Positions 8,995 to 20,438 are shown, counted from the stretch's first letter. The stretch: 64,000 bases of DNA from UBA5704 sp036380715 (GCA_036380715.1 DASVEF010000343.1:79343-143342), one strand, 5' to 3'. Notes: generated by a model not told the origin, from the sequence alone. Made by a program: numbers and translations.

Positions 8995-10731
8995 ATGTTC
9001 CGCATCCGCCGGATCTACGACGACGTCCTGCCAGCCGACCGGGACGCCATCCGCCAGGTTCAGGAGATCCTGAGCACGACCATCGAGGGCATTCACGCCG
9101 GAGAGGCGGAGCAGATCCCGGAGCGGCTGCGCAATCCGTTCCGGCAGCGCTTCCTGACCCGGCTGTTCGTGGCCGAGAAGCCGCCGGGCCGGGTGCTCGG
9201 CTTCGCCCTGGTCCTCCTCGACCCCGAGCTCCGGTTCGCCTATCTCGATTTCATCGCTTCGGCCCCGGGGCGTTCCGGACACGGCGTAGGGGGCGCTCTC
9301 TACCAGCGGGCGCGCGACGAGGCGCGCGAGCAGGGGGCGAAGGGGCTCTTCTTCGAGTCGCTGCCGGACGACCCCGCTGTGTGTGCCCGGGCGGAGAAGC
9401 TGGCGGAGAACGCCGCCCGGCTGCGCTTCTACGAGAGCTTCGGGGCGCGGCCCATCGCCGGTACCCAGTATGAGACTCAGGTAGGTTCCGAAGACGACTG
9501 CCCTCCCTATCTGATGTACGACGGGCTCGGGCTCGGGGAGCCTTTGCGCCCCGGCTTCGCCCGCAAGGTGGTGCGCGCCGTGCTGGAGCGCAAATACGGC
9601 CACCTCTGCCCGCCGGAGTACGTGGAGCGGGTCGTGTCCTCGTTCCAGGAGGATCCGGTCCGCCTGCGCGAGCCGCGCTATCTGCGCAAGGGGCCGCCGC
9701 CGCGCGAGGCCGCGGGGCGCGCGCCGGGCCCGATCCGCCTGGTGGTGAACGACCGGCACGACATCCACCACGTGCGCGAGCGGGGGTACGTGGAGGCGCC
9801 GGTGCGAGTCTCGTCGATCCTCGCGCAGCTCGACGGCAGCGGGCTCTGCGAGCGGATCGAGCCGCGCTCGTATCCCGACCGGTGGATCCAGGCGGTGCAC
9901 TCCCCCGAGCTGGTGGAATACCTCCGGCAGGCCTGCTCCGAGATGCCCGAGGGCAAGTCGGTCTACCCCTACGTCTTCCCGATCCGCAACGCCGCGCGGC
10001 CGCCCAAGGACCTCTCGGTACGGGCGGGCTACTGGTGCATCGACACCTTCACGCCGCTCAACCGCAACGCCTATCTGGCGGCCCGGCGGGCGGTGGACTG
10101 CACGCTGACGGCGGCGGACGAGATCCTGGGCGGGAGGCGCTTCGCCTACGCGCTGGTCCGCCCCCCGGGGCACCACGCCGAGCGCCGCGTCTACGGAGGG
10201 TTCTGCTACTTCAACAACGCCGCCGTGGCCGCCCACTACCTGAGCGCGCACGGCCGGATCGCCATCCTGGACGTGGACTACCATCACGGCAACGGGCAGC
10301 AGTACATCTTCTACGAGCGCGACGACGTGCTGACGGTCTCGATCCACGCTCATCCGAGCTACGCCTATCCGTACTTCAGCGGCTTCGAGGACGAGCAGGG
10401 CGCCGGGCCGGGGGAGGGCTTCAACCTCAACCTCCCGCTTCCGGAGGTGGTCGACGGCCCGGCGTACCGCCAGACTCTGGAGCAGGCCTTGCGCAGGGTG
10501 CAGGGCTTCCGGCCTCTGGTGCTCATCGTGGCGCTGGGCTTCGATCCGGCCAAGGGAGATCCCACCGGCACCTGGCTGCTCACGGCCCGGGACTTCGAGG
10601 CGAACGGCCGGATGATCGGCGCGCTCGGGCTTCCGACGCTGATCGTCCAGGAAGGCGGGTACCGCACCCGCACGCTGGGCGTCAACGCGCGGCACTTCTT
10701 CGAGGGGTTCCTGGCCGGCGCGGGGAGGTGA
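8995..10731 (+). CDS. GNAT acetyltransferase - histone deacetylase-family fusion
   Basis: A 578-aa protein joining two opposite activities. Residues 1-200 are a GNAT acetyltransferase (FLTRLFVAEKPPGRVLGF, then a GRSGHGVGGALYQRA acetyl-CoA loop). Residues about 240-578 are a class II histone deacetylase / acetylpolyamine amidohydrolase domain, with PPGHHAERRVYGGFCYFNN, the metal-site segment DVDYHHGNGQQ and a Gly-rich QEGGYR near the end. These residues correspond to the catalytic His pair and the zinc Asp/His ligands. The start is ambiguous: an upstream GTG at 8977 overlaps the only good GGAGGG, whereas this ATG has none at normal spacing. Likely substrates are acetylated polyamines or proteins (inference). 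Confidence 0.85.
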   Translation: MFRIRRIYDDVLPADRDAIRQVQEILSTTIEGIHAGEAEQIPERLRNPFRQRFLTRLFVAEKPPGRVLGFALVLLDPELRFAYLDFIASAPGRSGHGVGGALYQRARDEAREQGAKGLFFESLPDDPAVCARAEKLAENAARLRFYESFGARPIAGTQYETQVGSEDDCPPYLMYDGLGLGEPLRPGFARKVVRAVLERKYGHLCPPEYVERVVSSFQEDPVRLREPRYLRKGPPPREAAGRAPGPIRLVVNDRHDIHHVRERGYVEAPVRVSSILAQLDGSGLCERIEPRSYPDRWIQAVHSPELVEYLRQACSEMPEGKSVYPYVFPIRNAARPPKDLSVRAGYWCIDTFTPLNRNAYLAARRAVDCTLTAADEILGGRRFAYALVRPPGHHAERRVYGGFCYFNNAAVAAHYLSAHGRIAILDVDYHHGNGQQYIFYERDDVLTVSIHAHPSYAYPYFSGFEDEQGAGPGEGFNLNLPLPEVVDGPAYRQTLEQALRRVQGFRPLVLIVALGFDPAKGDPTGTWLLTARDFEANGRMIGALGLPTLIVQEGGYRTRTLGVNARHFFEGFLAGAGR

Positions 10732-10786
10732 CCTCACCCCCCTGACCCCCCTCTCCCATCGCTCTCCCCCCAACCGGGAGAGAGGG
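10732..10786. repeat. REP-like GC hairpin repeat
   Basis: This copy of the chromosomal CTCACCCCC...CTCTCCC...GGGAGAG repeat fills the short space between the convergent deacetylase and activator genes. It is less symmetrical than the copy at 48893. A terminator role is likely given its position. Confidence 0.6.
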
Positions 10787-10796
10787 AAAAGCACGG

Positions 10797-12425
<1,629 letters not shown>

Positions 12426-12440
12426 TGCAAATCAGTCTAG

Positions 12441-12478
12441 CAAAAAGGAAATCTCCCCGGCGGGTGACCGCCGGGGAG
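12441..12478 (-). terminator. Rho-independent terminator after the repeat-domain exported protein
   Basis: An 11-bp perfect stem (12453-12463 with 12468-12478) and GTGA loop is followed on the minus strand by ATTTCCTTTTTG. It stands 35 bases past the stop of the gene at 12513 and just ahead of the activator start, so it separates the two units. Confidence 0.75.
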
Positions 12479-12512
12479 AGGAGAGGAGGGAAGGCTCGGG
12501 TCTGTCAGCGGC

Positions 12513-14804
12513 TCAGTTCAGCGGGCACCCGAGGTTGTTGTCGCGGTCGATCTCGGAGGCCAGGGAGAGGATCTGGTCGCGGTTGCGGGTGGCGAGCGCC
12601 GCGTTCACGTCCGAGATCACTGACGCCGTGCTCCGTGGATAGTTCACTCCGGGGTGCGCGGAATCCAGCAGGGAGGCGACCGCCGCGCGGAGCAGGTTGC
12701 CGGCCGCGCCGTCGAGGGTGGAGCCGCCATCGAAGGACAGCGCCTCGTGCAGGCTGGCGGAGCCGAGGCTCGGGTAGCCGGAGGCCTGGGCGAACACGCT
12801 CTGCACGCGCTGGCTCGTCGAGTAGCCCGTCGCCGGCCAGGAATCCTCATGGTTCTTCCAGTAGCCCGGGGTGCAGCCCTGGTTGCCGGTCGGCGGAATC
12901 CTGCCGAAGTAGTGGCTGGGGTCGGAGTCGGTGACCGGGCTGCCCGTGGGCGGATTGCCGGTGACGGTGCCGATGTTCGAGTACTGGCCGGCGGTGGCGG
13001 TGCCGTTGCCGGTGCAGCGCATGGTCTCATTCGGCTGCAGGGTGCTCTTCGGGCAGCTCACGGCCACGCCGCGGTTGTCGGTGACCTGGATCTGGTTGAG
13101 GACGACCTGGCCGTTGTTGGTGACGAAGTACTCCCAGAGGACCGGGTTGCCGACGTTGATCTCGGGGCCGGTCGGGGTGTCCGCGTCCTGGCCGTTGGTG
13201 TGCTTCTCGATGTCGATGCTCGCCGGCCGCGGACCTCTGCCGAAGTAGTGGCTGGCGTCGTCGTCGCTCACCGTGACGTTGCAGGAGGTCTTCGCGGTCA
13301 CCGTGCCGAGGTTGCGGTACTGGCCGGCCGTGGCGGTGCCGCTGCCCGTGCAGGTCATGGACTCGCCGGGCCGCAGCGAGGTCTTCGGGCAGCTCACGGC
13401 CACGCCCTTGTCGTCGGTGACCCGGACTTCGCTGAGCGCGACGGCGCCCGTGTTGGTGACCAAGTAGGTCCAGCTCACCGGCGAGCCGACATTGATCTCG
13501 GGGCCGGGCGCGTCGTCGGCGTCCTGGCCGTTGGTGTGCTTCTCGATGTCGATGGCGGCGTTCTGCTGGCCGAAGTAGTGGCTCGGGTCGGAGTCGGAGA
13601 CCTCCGTGCCGTTCGGCGCCCTGCCGGTGGCGGTGCCGAGGTTGGTGTACTGGCAGGCGGTCGCCGTGCCGCGGCCGGTGCAGATCATGGACTCGCGCGG
13701 CTCGAGAACGTCCTGCGGGCAGCTCACGGCGACGCCCTGGTCATCGGTGACCTCGATGTCGGTCAGGCGGACGTCGCCGGTGTTCTCCACCAGGTACTCC
13801 CAGAGGACCTCGCCGCCGACCGGGATCGACGGGCCGGGAGGATTGTCGGCGTCCTCCCCGTTGGTGAGCTTCTCGATACGGATGCCGGGACCCCCGGGAT
13901 CGGAAACCGGCAGGCAGTAGGACTGCAGGGCGACGCTGTAGCGGTTCACCGCGCTGTACTGGATGGCGATGAACGACTCCTCCTCTAACTGGAGGTCGAG
14001 CCAGCCGAAGGGATCGCGCAGGCCGAGCTCAGCGACCGTGATCGTCTGCATCGGCAGGAGCTGGAGATGCTTGCCGTCGACCACGGTGCCCGCCTCGTTG
14101 TAGATCTGCGCGTCGCCCTGCACATAGATGGAGCTGGCGGCCTGCGTCGTGGAAGGGCGGCCCGCCTTGTTCGTCCAGACGATCAGCCGGGTGCCGCCGC
14201 TGAAGGCCGCCCCCGACAGGAAGCGGAGGGCGTGGCGCGAGCAGAGCCCGGAGCAGCCCACCGTCTGGTCCAGGTTGACCAGGGTGTCGCCGTGCGAGAA
14301 GCTGCGGCTGGAGTCGACGAAGAAGTAGTCGCCCCACAGCGCCTTCTTCGACCGTCCCTCCGTCCGGATGCGGACGAAGCCGGTCGCGACGTCCGGCTGG
14401 TACACGCTGGAGTAGAACAGGTTGTCGAGCGGCGAGCGCTTGCCGGAGAGAGCGGCCTTGAGGTGGTCGGCCGAGGCCTTGTTCAGGCTGGCGCCCGCGA
14501 TGCTGCCGGCCAGCCAGTTGCGCAGGTTGAACGTCTTGACCTCGTGCGCGGCCAGGGGCTCCGTGGTCCGGAAGACCTCGATGCCCCAGTTCGAGTGCAT
14601 GGTGATGACGATTTCGACCGGCTCGTCCAGGGCATTGCCGACCGCGAACAGGGTCGTCATGCCGTCCGGCCGGGGCTCCACCTCGAAGTAGGGGAGCAGG
14701 ACTTCCGAAGACGGCCTGAGCTGAGCCCACGCCCCCGTGCTGCCGATCATCATCGCGATCGCCAGGACCAGCCCGATCAGCGAAACCTTGGTATATCGGT
14801 ACAT
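12513..14804 (-). CDS. Exported protein with three tandem DUF11-like beta domains
   Basis: A 763-aa protein. The start at 14802-14804 is preceded by AAGGAGAAGG; an earlier in-frame ATG has no such site. Residues 1-29 are a signal peptide ending AWA. Residues 30-310 form a domain opening with SSEVLLPYFEVEPRPDG. Three tandem units of about 110 residues follow, each containing I(D)EKxTNGxDAD, a conserved VSCP and CTGxGTATAxQYxNLGT, and ending in SHYFG; these resemble DUF11/CARDB-type repeats. The last 120 residues (GCTPGYWKNH motif) are another exported-protein module. A role at the cell surface is likely, but no enzymatic residues are recognised. Confidence 0.75.
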   Translation of the reverse strand: MYRYTKVSLIGLVLAIAMMIGSTGAWAQLRPSSEVLLPYFEVEPRPDGMTTLFAVGNALDEPVEIVITMHSNWGIEVFRTTEPLAAHEVKTFNLRNWLAGSIAGASLNKASADHLKAALSGKRSPLDNLFYSSVYQPDVATGFVRIRTEGRSKKALWGDYFFVDSSRSFSHGDTLVNLDQTVGCSGLCSRHALRFLSGAAFSGGTRLIVWTNKAGRPSTTQAASSIYVQGDAQIYNEAGTVVDGKHLQLLPMQTITVAELGLRDPFGWLDLQLEEESFIAIQYSAVNRYSVALQSYCLPVSDPGGPGIRIEKLTNGEDADNPPGPSIPVGGEVLWEYLVENTGDVRLTDIEVTDDQGVAVSCPQDVLEPRESMICTGRGTATACQYTNLGTATGRAPNGTEVSDSDPSHYFGQQNAAIDIEKHTNGQDADDAPGPEINVGSPVSWTYLVTNTGAVALSEVRVTDDKGVAVSCPKTSLRPGESMTCTGSGTATAGQYRNLGTVTAKTSCNVTVSDDDASHYFGRGPRPASIDIEKHTNGQDADTPTGPEINVGNPVLWEYFVTNNGQVVLNQIQVTDNRGVAVSCPKSTLQPNETMRCTGNGTATAGQYSNIGTVTGNPPTGSPVTDSDPSHYFGRIPPTGNQGCTPGYWKNHEDSWPATGYSTSQRVQSVFAQASGYPSLGSASLHEALSFDGGSTLDGAAGNLLRAAVASLLDSAHPGVNYPRSTASVISDVNAALATRNRDQILSLASEIDRDNNLGCPLN

Positions 14805-14981
14805 GACCTTCTCCTTTCCGAGCCGTTGGAAAATTCCTTCGGCAGCCTGGAAGGGCAAAGGCCGTACCAGTTCCTTGATTCTTCTAAGTAGTGGGAAACA
14901 AGGGTTTTGCGGGGATCGCCAGGATTCCCCGCAAAGCTCTGTCAGGGTGTGTCAGAAGTGTCAGGCGCGTCAGAGGGTGTG

Positions 14982-17474
14982 TCAGGGCGCCGTCATAGGC
15001 TCGCGGCCCTCTCTCACGTAGGTCTCCATCAGCTTGAAGACGCGGCGGTACTCGTCGAGCCAGCTCGTCGGCCGCAGGAAGGCGTGCGGCTCGACCGGGT
15101 AGATGGCGGTCTCGAAGTTCTCCTTCTTCAGCTCGATCAGGCGCTGCACCAGGAGCACGGTGTCCTGGAAGAAGACGTTGTCGTCCTGCATGCCGTCGCA
15201 GATCAGCAGCGGGTCCTGGAGCCCGGCCGCGTACTCGATGGGCGAGCTCTTGACGTAGGCCTCGGGGTCCACCTCCGGCGTGTTCAGGATGTTCGACGTG
15301 TACTCGTGGTTGTAATGGGACCAGTCGGTCACCGGCCGCAGGGCGGCGCCGGCCGCGAAGAGGCCCGGCCGGCGGAACAGGGCCATGAAGGTCATGAAGC
15401 CGCCGTAGGAGCCGCCGTAGATGCCGATCCGCTTCGGGTCCACGCTCTTGTTGCGCACCATCCAGGCGATCCCGTCCTCCATGTCCTCCAGCTCGGGATA
15501 CCCCATCTGCCGGTAGATCGCCGTGCGCCAGTCGCGGCCGTAGCCGGCGGAGGCCCGGTAGTCCATGTCGAGCACCACGTAGCCGTGCTGCGTCAGGAGC
15601 GAGTGGAACATGAGCTCCCGGAAGTACGAGGACCAGCCGGCGTGGGCGTTCTGGAGGTAGCCGGCGCCGTGGACGAAGATCACGGCCGGATACTTCTTCG
15701 CGGGATCGAACCCCTTCGGCGTGTACACCCGCGAGTAGACCGGGTCCTTGCCGTGCGAGGACGGGACCGGCACGATCTCGGGGATGCTCCAGTCCTGGGC
15801 CAGGAACTCCGCGCTCACCGTGCGCGTGAGCTGCCGCGCCTCGGCCCCGGGCGCCGCCGGCTGCACGAAGAGCTCGCGCGGCCGGAGGATCTGGGAGTTG
15901 GTGAGGAGCAGCTTGTCCTCCTGGGGCGAGAGCACGAATTCGGTGAGGCCGCCCAGGCCGCTGACCTGCTCGCTCTTGCCGCTCGCCACGTCCGTCCGCC
16001 AGACGTTGTAGAAGCCCGGGTGCTCGGCGTTGGCCGTGTAATAGAAGGCGCGGCCGTCGAAGGTGAGCACGGGTACGGAGACCTCGAAGCGGCCGCGGGT
16101 GAGCTGGCGGGCCGGCTTGCCGTCCATCCCGGCCAGGTAGAGGTGCGAGTGGCCGCTCTCTTCGGAGAGATACCAGAGGGTCTCGTTGTCCTTGAGCCAG
16201 CCGAATTCGTTGAAGTTCCAGTTGATCCAGGCCGGATCGGTGAGGCGGTGGCGGGAGACCAGCTCCCTGCTCCCCGGCTCGATGGTGGCGATCCAGCGGT
16301 CCTTGTTGTCGTAGGTCCGGAGCTGCAGGGCGAGCCGGCCGCCGTCGTCGGTCCAGGCGAGCCCGTAGAATTCGACCGGCCGCGCCTGGGGCTCCTCTTT
16401 CTTCGCCTCCTCCGCCTTCTTCGCGGGCTCTCCCGCGCCGGCCTTGCCGTCCTTCTTCTCCGCGTCCTTCTTGGCCTGCTCCCTGGCCTTCTTCGCCTTT
16501 TCCCGCAGGTCCTTCAGGGGATCGTCCTTGATCCCCGGCAGGGTGGAGAGGTCGATCTCGTGGCGCTCGTGGGCGCGCAGGTCGAGGAGCAGCACGGTGG
16601 GGCTGACCGGATTGCCGGTGCCCACCTTGGCGCGGACCTCCCGCGTCTCCACGTTGCCGCTCTCGGTGACGAAGCCGGCCAAGAGGCTCTTCTTGCCGGT
16701 GTCCATGTCCTTCGGCTGGGTGAGGACGACCATCCAGTCTCCCGTCGGCGATAGCGAGGTGCGGACGATCTCGACCTTGTCGCCCAGGTACCAGGGCAGG
16801 GGAGCGCGCGTGGGATCGGCCTTCTGCTCCTCCTGCTGGGCCTCCCGCGCGGCGTCGCGCTGCTCCTTGTCCTCGCGGAGCACGTCGAAGAGGCGGAGCT
16901 GCCGCTCCTTCAGATAACCGGGCTCCTCCTCGTCTTCCGGGTCCTTCTCCAGGCGCAGCTCGGCCGGCTGGGAGAGCAGCCCCGAGTCGAGGTCGTAGAC
17001 GAAGATGTCCTTTTCGCCGCGGCGGAACCAGAAGCGCCGGTCGCCGGCCATCCAGCGCGGGTCGGTCTCCGCCTCCGCCGTTCGGGTGACCTGCCGGACG
17101 GCGCCGCTCTGGAGGTCCTTGACGTAGATGTCACCCTGGCGCGAGTAGACCTTGTGCCGGCGGTCGCGGCTGATCTCGCCGGGATGGTCGACGGCGCCGC
17201 GCACGAAATAGGGGACGAGCTCGGGCTCGCCGCCTTCCAGGCTCTGCCTGTACAGGTCGCGCAGCTCCGACCCCTGCCGCTTGCGCTGGTAGTAGACGGC
17301 GGTCCCGTCGTCCGACCAGTACGGCTCCTCCGGCGGAGTGCCGATCCAGTCGGGGTGGGCCATGATCTTTTCCAGAGTCAGCCTGGAGGCCTCGTCCGCC
17401 GGGCTGGCGGGCGAGGCTGCGCCCAGGAGGGCCGATGTCAGAAGGGCCGCAGCAAGGGAACGATGGGTCTGCAT
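14982..17474 (-). CDS. S9-family prolyl oligopeptidase / dipeptidyl peptidase
   Basis: An 830-aa secreted serine peptidase. The start at 17472-17474 is chosen because a signal peptide (MQTHRSLAAALLTSALLG...) follows directly. The N-terminal two thirds form a WD/beta-propeller with DPPIV-type repeats. The C-terminal alpha/beta-hydrolase domain has the nucleophile motif GGSYGG near residue 685, Asp in DGMQDDN near 761 and His in EPHAF near 795, giving a complete Ser-Asp-His triad. A Lys/Glu/Ala-rich insert near residues 330-385 is low complexity and probably a disordered linker. It cuts peptides, commonly after Pro, in the periplasm or outside. It is divergent from the debranching enzyme. Confidence 0.92.
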   Translation of the reverse strand: MQTHRSLAAALLTSALLGAASPASPADEASRLTLEKIMAHPDWIGTPPEEPYWSDDGTAVYYQRKRQGSELRDLYRQSLEGGEPELVPYFVRGAVDHPGEISRDRRHKVYSRQGDIYVKDLQSGAVRQVTRTAEAETDPRWMAGDRRFWFRRGEKDIFVYDLDSGLLSQPAELRLEKDPEDEEEPGYLKERQLRLFDVLREDKEQRDAAREAQQEEQKADPTRAPLPWYLGDKVEIVRTSLSPTGDWMVVLTQPKDMDTGKKSLLAGFVTESGNVETREVRAKVGTGNPVSPTVLLLDLRAHERHEIDLSTLPGIKDDPLKDLREKAKKAREQAKKDAEKKDGKAGAGEPAKKAEEAKKEEPQARPVEFYGLAWTDDGGRLALQLRTYDNKDRWIATIEPGSRELVSRHRLTDPAWINWNFNEFGWLKDNETLWYLSEESGHSHLYLAGMDGKPARQLTRGRFEVSVPVLTFDGRAFYYTANAEHPGFYNVWRTDVASGKSEQVSGLGGLTEFVLSPQEDKLLLTNSQILRPRELFVQPAAPGAEARQLTRTVSAEFLAQDWSIPEIVPVPSSHGKDPVYSRVYTPKGFDPAKKYPAVIFVHGAGYLQNAHAGWSSYFRELMFHSLLTQHGYVVLDMDYRASAGYGRDWRTAIYRQMGYPELEDMEDGIAWMVRNKSVDPKRIGIYGGSYGGFMTFMALFRRPGLFAAGAALRPVTDWSHYNHEYTSNILNTPEVDPEAYVKSSPIEYAAGLQDPLLICDGMQDDNVFFQDTVLLVQRLIELKKENFETAIYPVEPHAFLRPTSWLDEYRRVFKLMETYVREGREPMTAP

Positions 17475-17538
17475 AGGCGGAAAAGGGTAGCACCGAAGCC
17501 TGCGGACGGGCACGAATCTTGTTACCGGAAAGTACCGC

Positions 17539-19809
17539 GTGAGCGATCTCCGCCAGGACGACCTCGTCCGCATCCGCCCCTGGGCCGACCTGTTCTTCAT
17601 CAGCCAGGACCGCACGGTGCTGGCGACCGAGCGCGACGGCTTCTTCGACGGCGGGCCGTACCGCGGCCTTTTCGTCCACCAGACGCGCCTCCTCTCCCGC
17701 TACCGCCTGACGATCGACGGCAAGCCGCCGAAGCCGGTGGCGCTGTCGAACGTCTCCCAGCACCGCTGGCTCGGCTACTACGTGGCGCTCCCTCCCGGCC
17801 AGGAGCCGGGCGGTCGGGACGAGGGGAGCGGGCACATGGAGGAGCTCTCGGAGAGGACGCTGGAGATCCGCGTCGACCGCGTGGCGGGCGGCGGCCTGCG
17901 CGAGGAGATCGAGCTGACCAATTACAGCCTGGAGCCGACCGCGTTCACCCTGGAAATCGAGCTCGACGCCGACTTCGCCGACCAGGGGGAGACCCTCTCC
18001 GGTGAGCGCAGGCAGGAGGGGGAGATCGCGAAGCGCTGGAGCGAGGTGGACCGGGAGCTCGCGTTCGACTACCGTGCCGAGCACGGCTCCGCATCGATCG
18101 ATCGGGGAATCCGCATCCGCGTGGAAGCTCCCGGGACGCCGTCGTACCAGGAGGGGCGGCTCGCCTTCCAGGTGGAGCTGGCGCCGCAGGAGAGCTGGCG
18201 GGCGCGGCTGGTCTTCGTCCCCGTGCTGCGCGATCTGGAAGGCGCCGAGCCGCTCCCCCCGCAGGAGTACGACCGCCGCCGCGAGACCTTCCTGAGCCGG
18301 GCGGCCAGCTTCGCCACGCGGGAGAGCGAGACCCTCGCGCCGGTGGTGATCCACGCCCTGGAGCAGGCAAAGAGGGATCTCGCCGTCCTGCGGCTGCACG
18401 ATCCGGGCGAGACCGAGGACGCGTGGACCCTGGCCGCGGGCCTTCCTCTTTATATAGCGCTCTTCGGCCGCGACACCCTGACCGCCTCCTGGCAGGCGGC
18501 GATGCTCGGCCCCGAGATGATGGACGGCACCCTGCGCGCCCTCGCCCGCCTCCAGGGCCGCCGCGAGGACGACTGGCGGGACGAGCAGCCGGGACGCATG
18601 CTGCACGAAGCCCACACCGGGCCGCTGGCCGCGCTGGGGTACATCCCGCAGCGCCGCTACTACGGCTCCGTCACCACCTCCGGCTTCTACCCGCTGGTAG
18701 CCGCCGAGCTGTGGCACTGGACCGGCGACAAGGAGAGGGTGCGGCCGTTCCTCGGCCCCGCCCTCGACGGGCTGCGCTGGCTGGAGCGGTATTCGGACCG
18801 CGACCACGACGGTTTCTTCGAATACAAGACGCGCTCGCGCCAGGGGGTGGTCCACCAGGGGTGGAAGGACTCGGCCAATGCCATCGTGGACGAGGACGGC
18901 GCGCCCGTGCCGCCGCCCATCGCGACCTGCGAGGAGCAGGCGTTCGTGTACGTGGCCCGGCTCCACCTCTCGGAGGTCCTCTGGTGGATGGGGGAGAAAG
19001 ACGAGGCCCGCCGGCTCTTCCATGCCGCCGGGGAGCTCAAGAAGCGCTTCAACGACGCCTTCTGGATGGAAGACAAAGGCTTCTTCGCCATGGGGCTCGA
19101 CGCCTCCGGCCGGCAGATCCGCGCCATCGGCTCCAACGCGGGGCACTGTCTGGCGGCAGGCATCGTCGACGACGCCCTGGTCGAGCGCACGGCCGCGCGC
19201 CTCCTCGCCGACGACCTGTGGACCGGCTGGGGCATCCGCACGCTCTCGGCGCGGAACCCGGCGTTCAACCCTTACAGCTATCACCGCGGCTCGGTCTGGC
19301 CGGTCGAGCACGGCAGCTTCGTCCTGGGCTTCCTGCGCTACGGCCTGCACGACGCCCTGGAGAAGGTCTGCCGGGGCCAGCTCGAAGCGGCCCGCCTGTT
19401 CGACGCCTGCCGGCTGCCCGAGGTCTTCAGCGGCCACGCGCGCGGCGCCGGCCATCCCTTCCCGGCGCTCTACCCGCAGACCAACGCGCCGCAGGCCTGG
19501 TCCGCCTCCGCTGTCCTCTGCATGGTCCAGTCGCTGCTCGGCCTCTATCCTTACGCCCCTCTCCGGCTCCTCCTCGTCGATCCCCGCCTCCCCGACTGGC
19601 TGCCCGAGATCACGGTGCGCAACCTGCGGGTCGGAGAGGCGACGGTGACGATCCGCTTCTTCCGTGAAGGGGAGAAGAGCGGTTACGAGGTCCTCGACCA
19701 GCGGGGCAGGCTCCACGTCCTCCGCCAGCCCAGCCCCTGGTCGCTCACCGCCGGCTTCGCCGAGCGCCTGCGGGACGTGCTCGCGAGCCTCCTGCCGGCT
19801 TCGCTCTGA
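17539..19809 (+). CDS. Glycogen debranching-type glucosidase (amylo-alpha-1,6-glucosidase family)
   Basis: A 756-aa protein opening with a GTG and only a weak GGAAAG ahead. Residues about 15-240 match the N-terminal bacterial glycogen-debranching domain (DGGPYRGLFVHQTRLLSRYR). Residues about 280-720 form the (alpha/alpha)6 barrel of GH63/GH133-like enzymes, with the conserved ALFGRDTLTASWQ and GWKDSANAIVDEDG segments and the Y-H-RGSVWP motif near residue 588. It should hydrolyse branched or short alpha-glucans in the cytoplasm. No signal peptide is visible. It shares a 64-base divergent spacer with the S9 peptidase gene. Confidence 0.88.
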   Translation: MSDLRQDDLVRIRPWADLFFISQDRTVLATERDGFFDGGPYRGLFVHQTRLLSRYRLTIDGKPPKPVALSNVSQHRWLGYYVALPPGQEPGGRDEGSGHMEELSERTLEIRVDRVAGGGLREEIELTNYSLEPTAFTLEIELDADFADQGETLSGERRQEGEIAKRWSEVDRELAFDYRAEHGSASIDRGIRIRVEAPGTPSYQEGRLAFQVELAPQESWRARLVFVPVLRDLEGAEPLPPQEYDRRRETFLSRAASFATRESETLAPVVIHALEQAKRDLAVLRLHDPGETEDAWTLAAGLPLYIALFGRDTLTASWQAAMLGPEMMDGTLRALARLQGRREDDWRDEQPGRMLHEAHTGPLAALGYIPQRRYYGSVTTSGFYPLVAAELWHWTGDKERVRPFLGPALDGLRWLERYSDRDHDGFFEYKTRSRQGVVHQGWKDSANAIVDEDGAPVPPPIATCEEQAFVYVARLHLSEVLWWMGEKDEARRLFHAAGELKKRFNDAFWMEDKGFFAMGLDASGRQIRAIGSNAGHCLAAGIVDDALVERTAARLLADDLWTGWGIRTLSARNPAFNPYSYHRGSVWPVEHGSFVLGFLRYGLHDALEKVCRGQLEAARLFDACRLPEVFSGHARGAGHPFPALYPQTNAPQAWSASAVLCMVQSLLGLYPYAPLRLLLVDPRLPDWLPEITVRNLRVGEATVTIRFFREGEKSGYEVLDQRGRLHVLRQPSPWSLTAGFAERLRDVLASLLPASL

Positions 19810-19841
19810 CGCCTGATCCGCCATTTGATGCGACGAGGGGG

Positions 19842-19869
19842 TTACAGGAGCGGAAACTCTGTATAGAAT
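19842..19869 (+). promoter_or_regulatory. Possible sigma-70-type promoter for the response regulator
   Basis: TTACAG at 19842-19847 and TAGAAT at 19864-19869 are 16 bases apart, and the ATG at 19879 follows after 9 bases, so transcription would begin almost at the start codon. The gene has no Shine-Dalgarno, which fits a leaderless mRNA. It is a weak match to consensus only. Confidence 0.3.
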
Positions 19870-19878
19870 CGTGCGTCT

Positions 19879-20286
19879 ATGAACCCCCTGGCGTCATCCC
19901 CGGCTCTCCAGGACCACCTGCGCATCCTGGTCGTGGAGGACGATCCCGAGAGCCTCCAGATGATGGGAGCCCTCCTCGCGGTCTGGGGGCACGACCCCGT
20001 CCTGGTCCCCGGCGGCCCCGAGGCGCTCACCGCCCTCAGCGGCGGGATGCCGGACGTGATCCTGCTCGACCTCGGCCTTCCCGGCATGGACGGCTTCGAA
20101 GTGGCGCGCAAGGTGCGCTGCCTCCCCAACGGCGGCGACTCGGTCCTCATCGTGGCGGTCACCGCCTTCCGCAGCGACGAGCACCAGCGCCAGGCCTGGG
20201 AGGCCGGTTTCGACAAGTACCTGATGAAGCCGGTGGACATCGACACCCTGCGCCAGGTGCTGGCCCAGGCGCACCGCAAGAACTGA
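19879..20286 (+). CDS. Single-domain response regulator
   Basis: A 135-aa protein that is all receiver domain. It has the acidic pair VVEDDPE, the phospho-acceptor Asp in ILLDLGLPGMDG near residue 65, Thr in VAVTAF and the conserved Lys in YLMKPVD. No output domain follows, so it must act by protein-protein contact (CheY/DivK-like). No histidine kinase lies next to it. The downstream halogenase is 152 bases away beyond a hairpin, so joint regulation is not implied. Confidence 0.9.
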   Translation: MNPLASSPALQDHLRILVVEDDPESLQMMGALLAVWGHDPVLVPGGPEALTALSGGMPDVILLDLGLPGMDGFEVARKVRCLPNGGDSVLIVAVTAFRSDEHQRQAWEAGFDKYLMKPVDIDTLRQVLAQAHRKN

Positions 20287-20290
20287 AAAA

Positions 20291-20322
20291 TACGATCTTC
20301 AGGATCGTTTGTCCCGCTTTTT
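20291..20322 (+). terminator. Probable terminator after the response regulator
   Basis: ACGATC (20292-20297) pairs with GATCGT (20303-20308), followed after eight bases by a run of T (GCTTTTTGG). The stem is short, so efficiency may be low. Confidence 0.45.
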
Positions 20323-20438
20323 GGGGCTTCGAGCACTCTCAGAACAATCGCAGCACGGCAGTACGGGGCTCCCGCGGCCTCCGGCACCATCCGGTGCAGA
20401 AAGTCGCGGAACTACGATTCTATCTGGAGGGACTAGTC

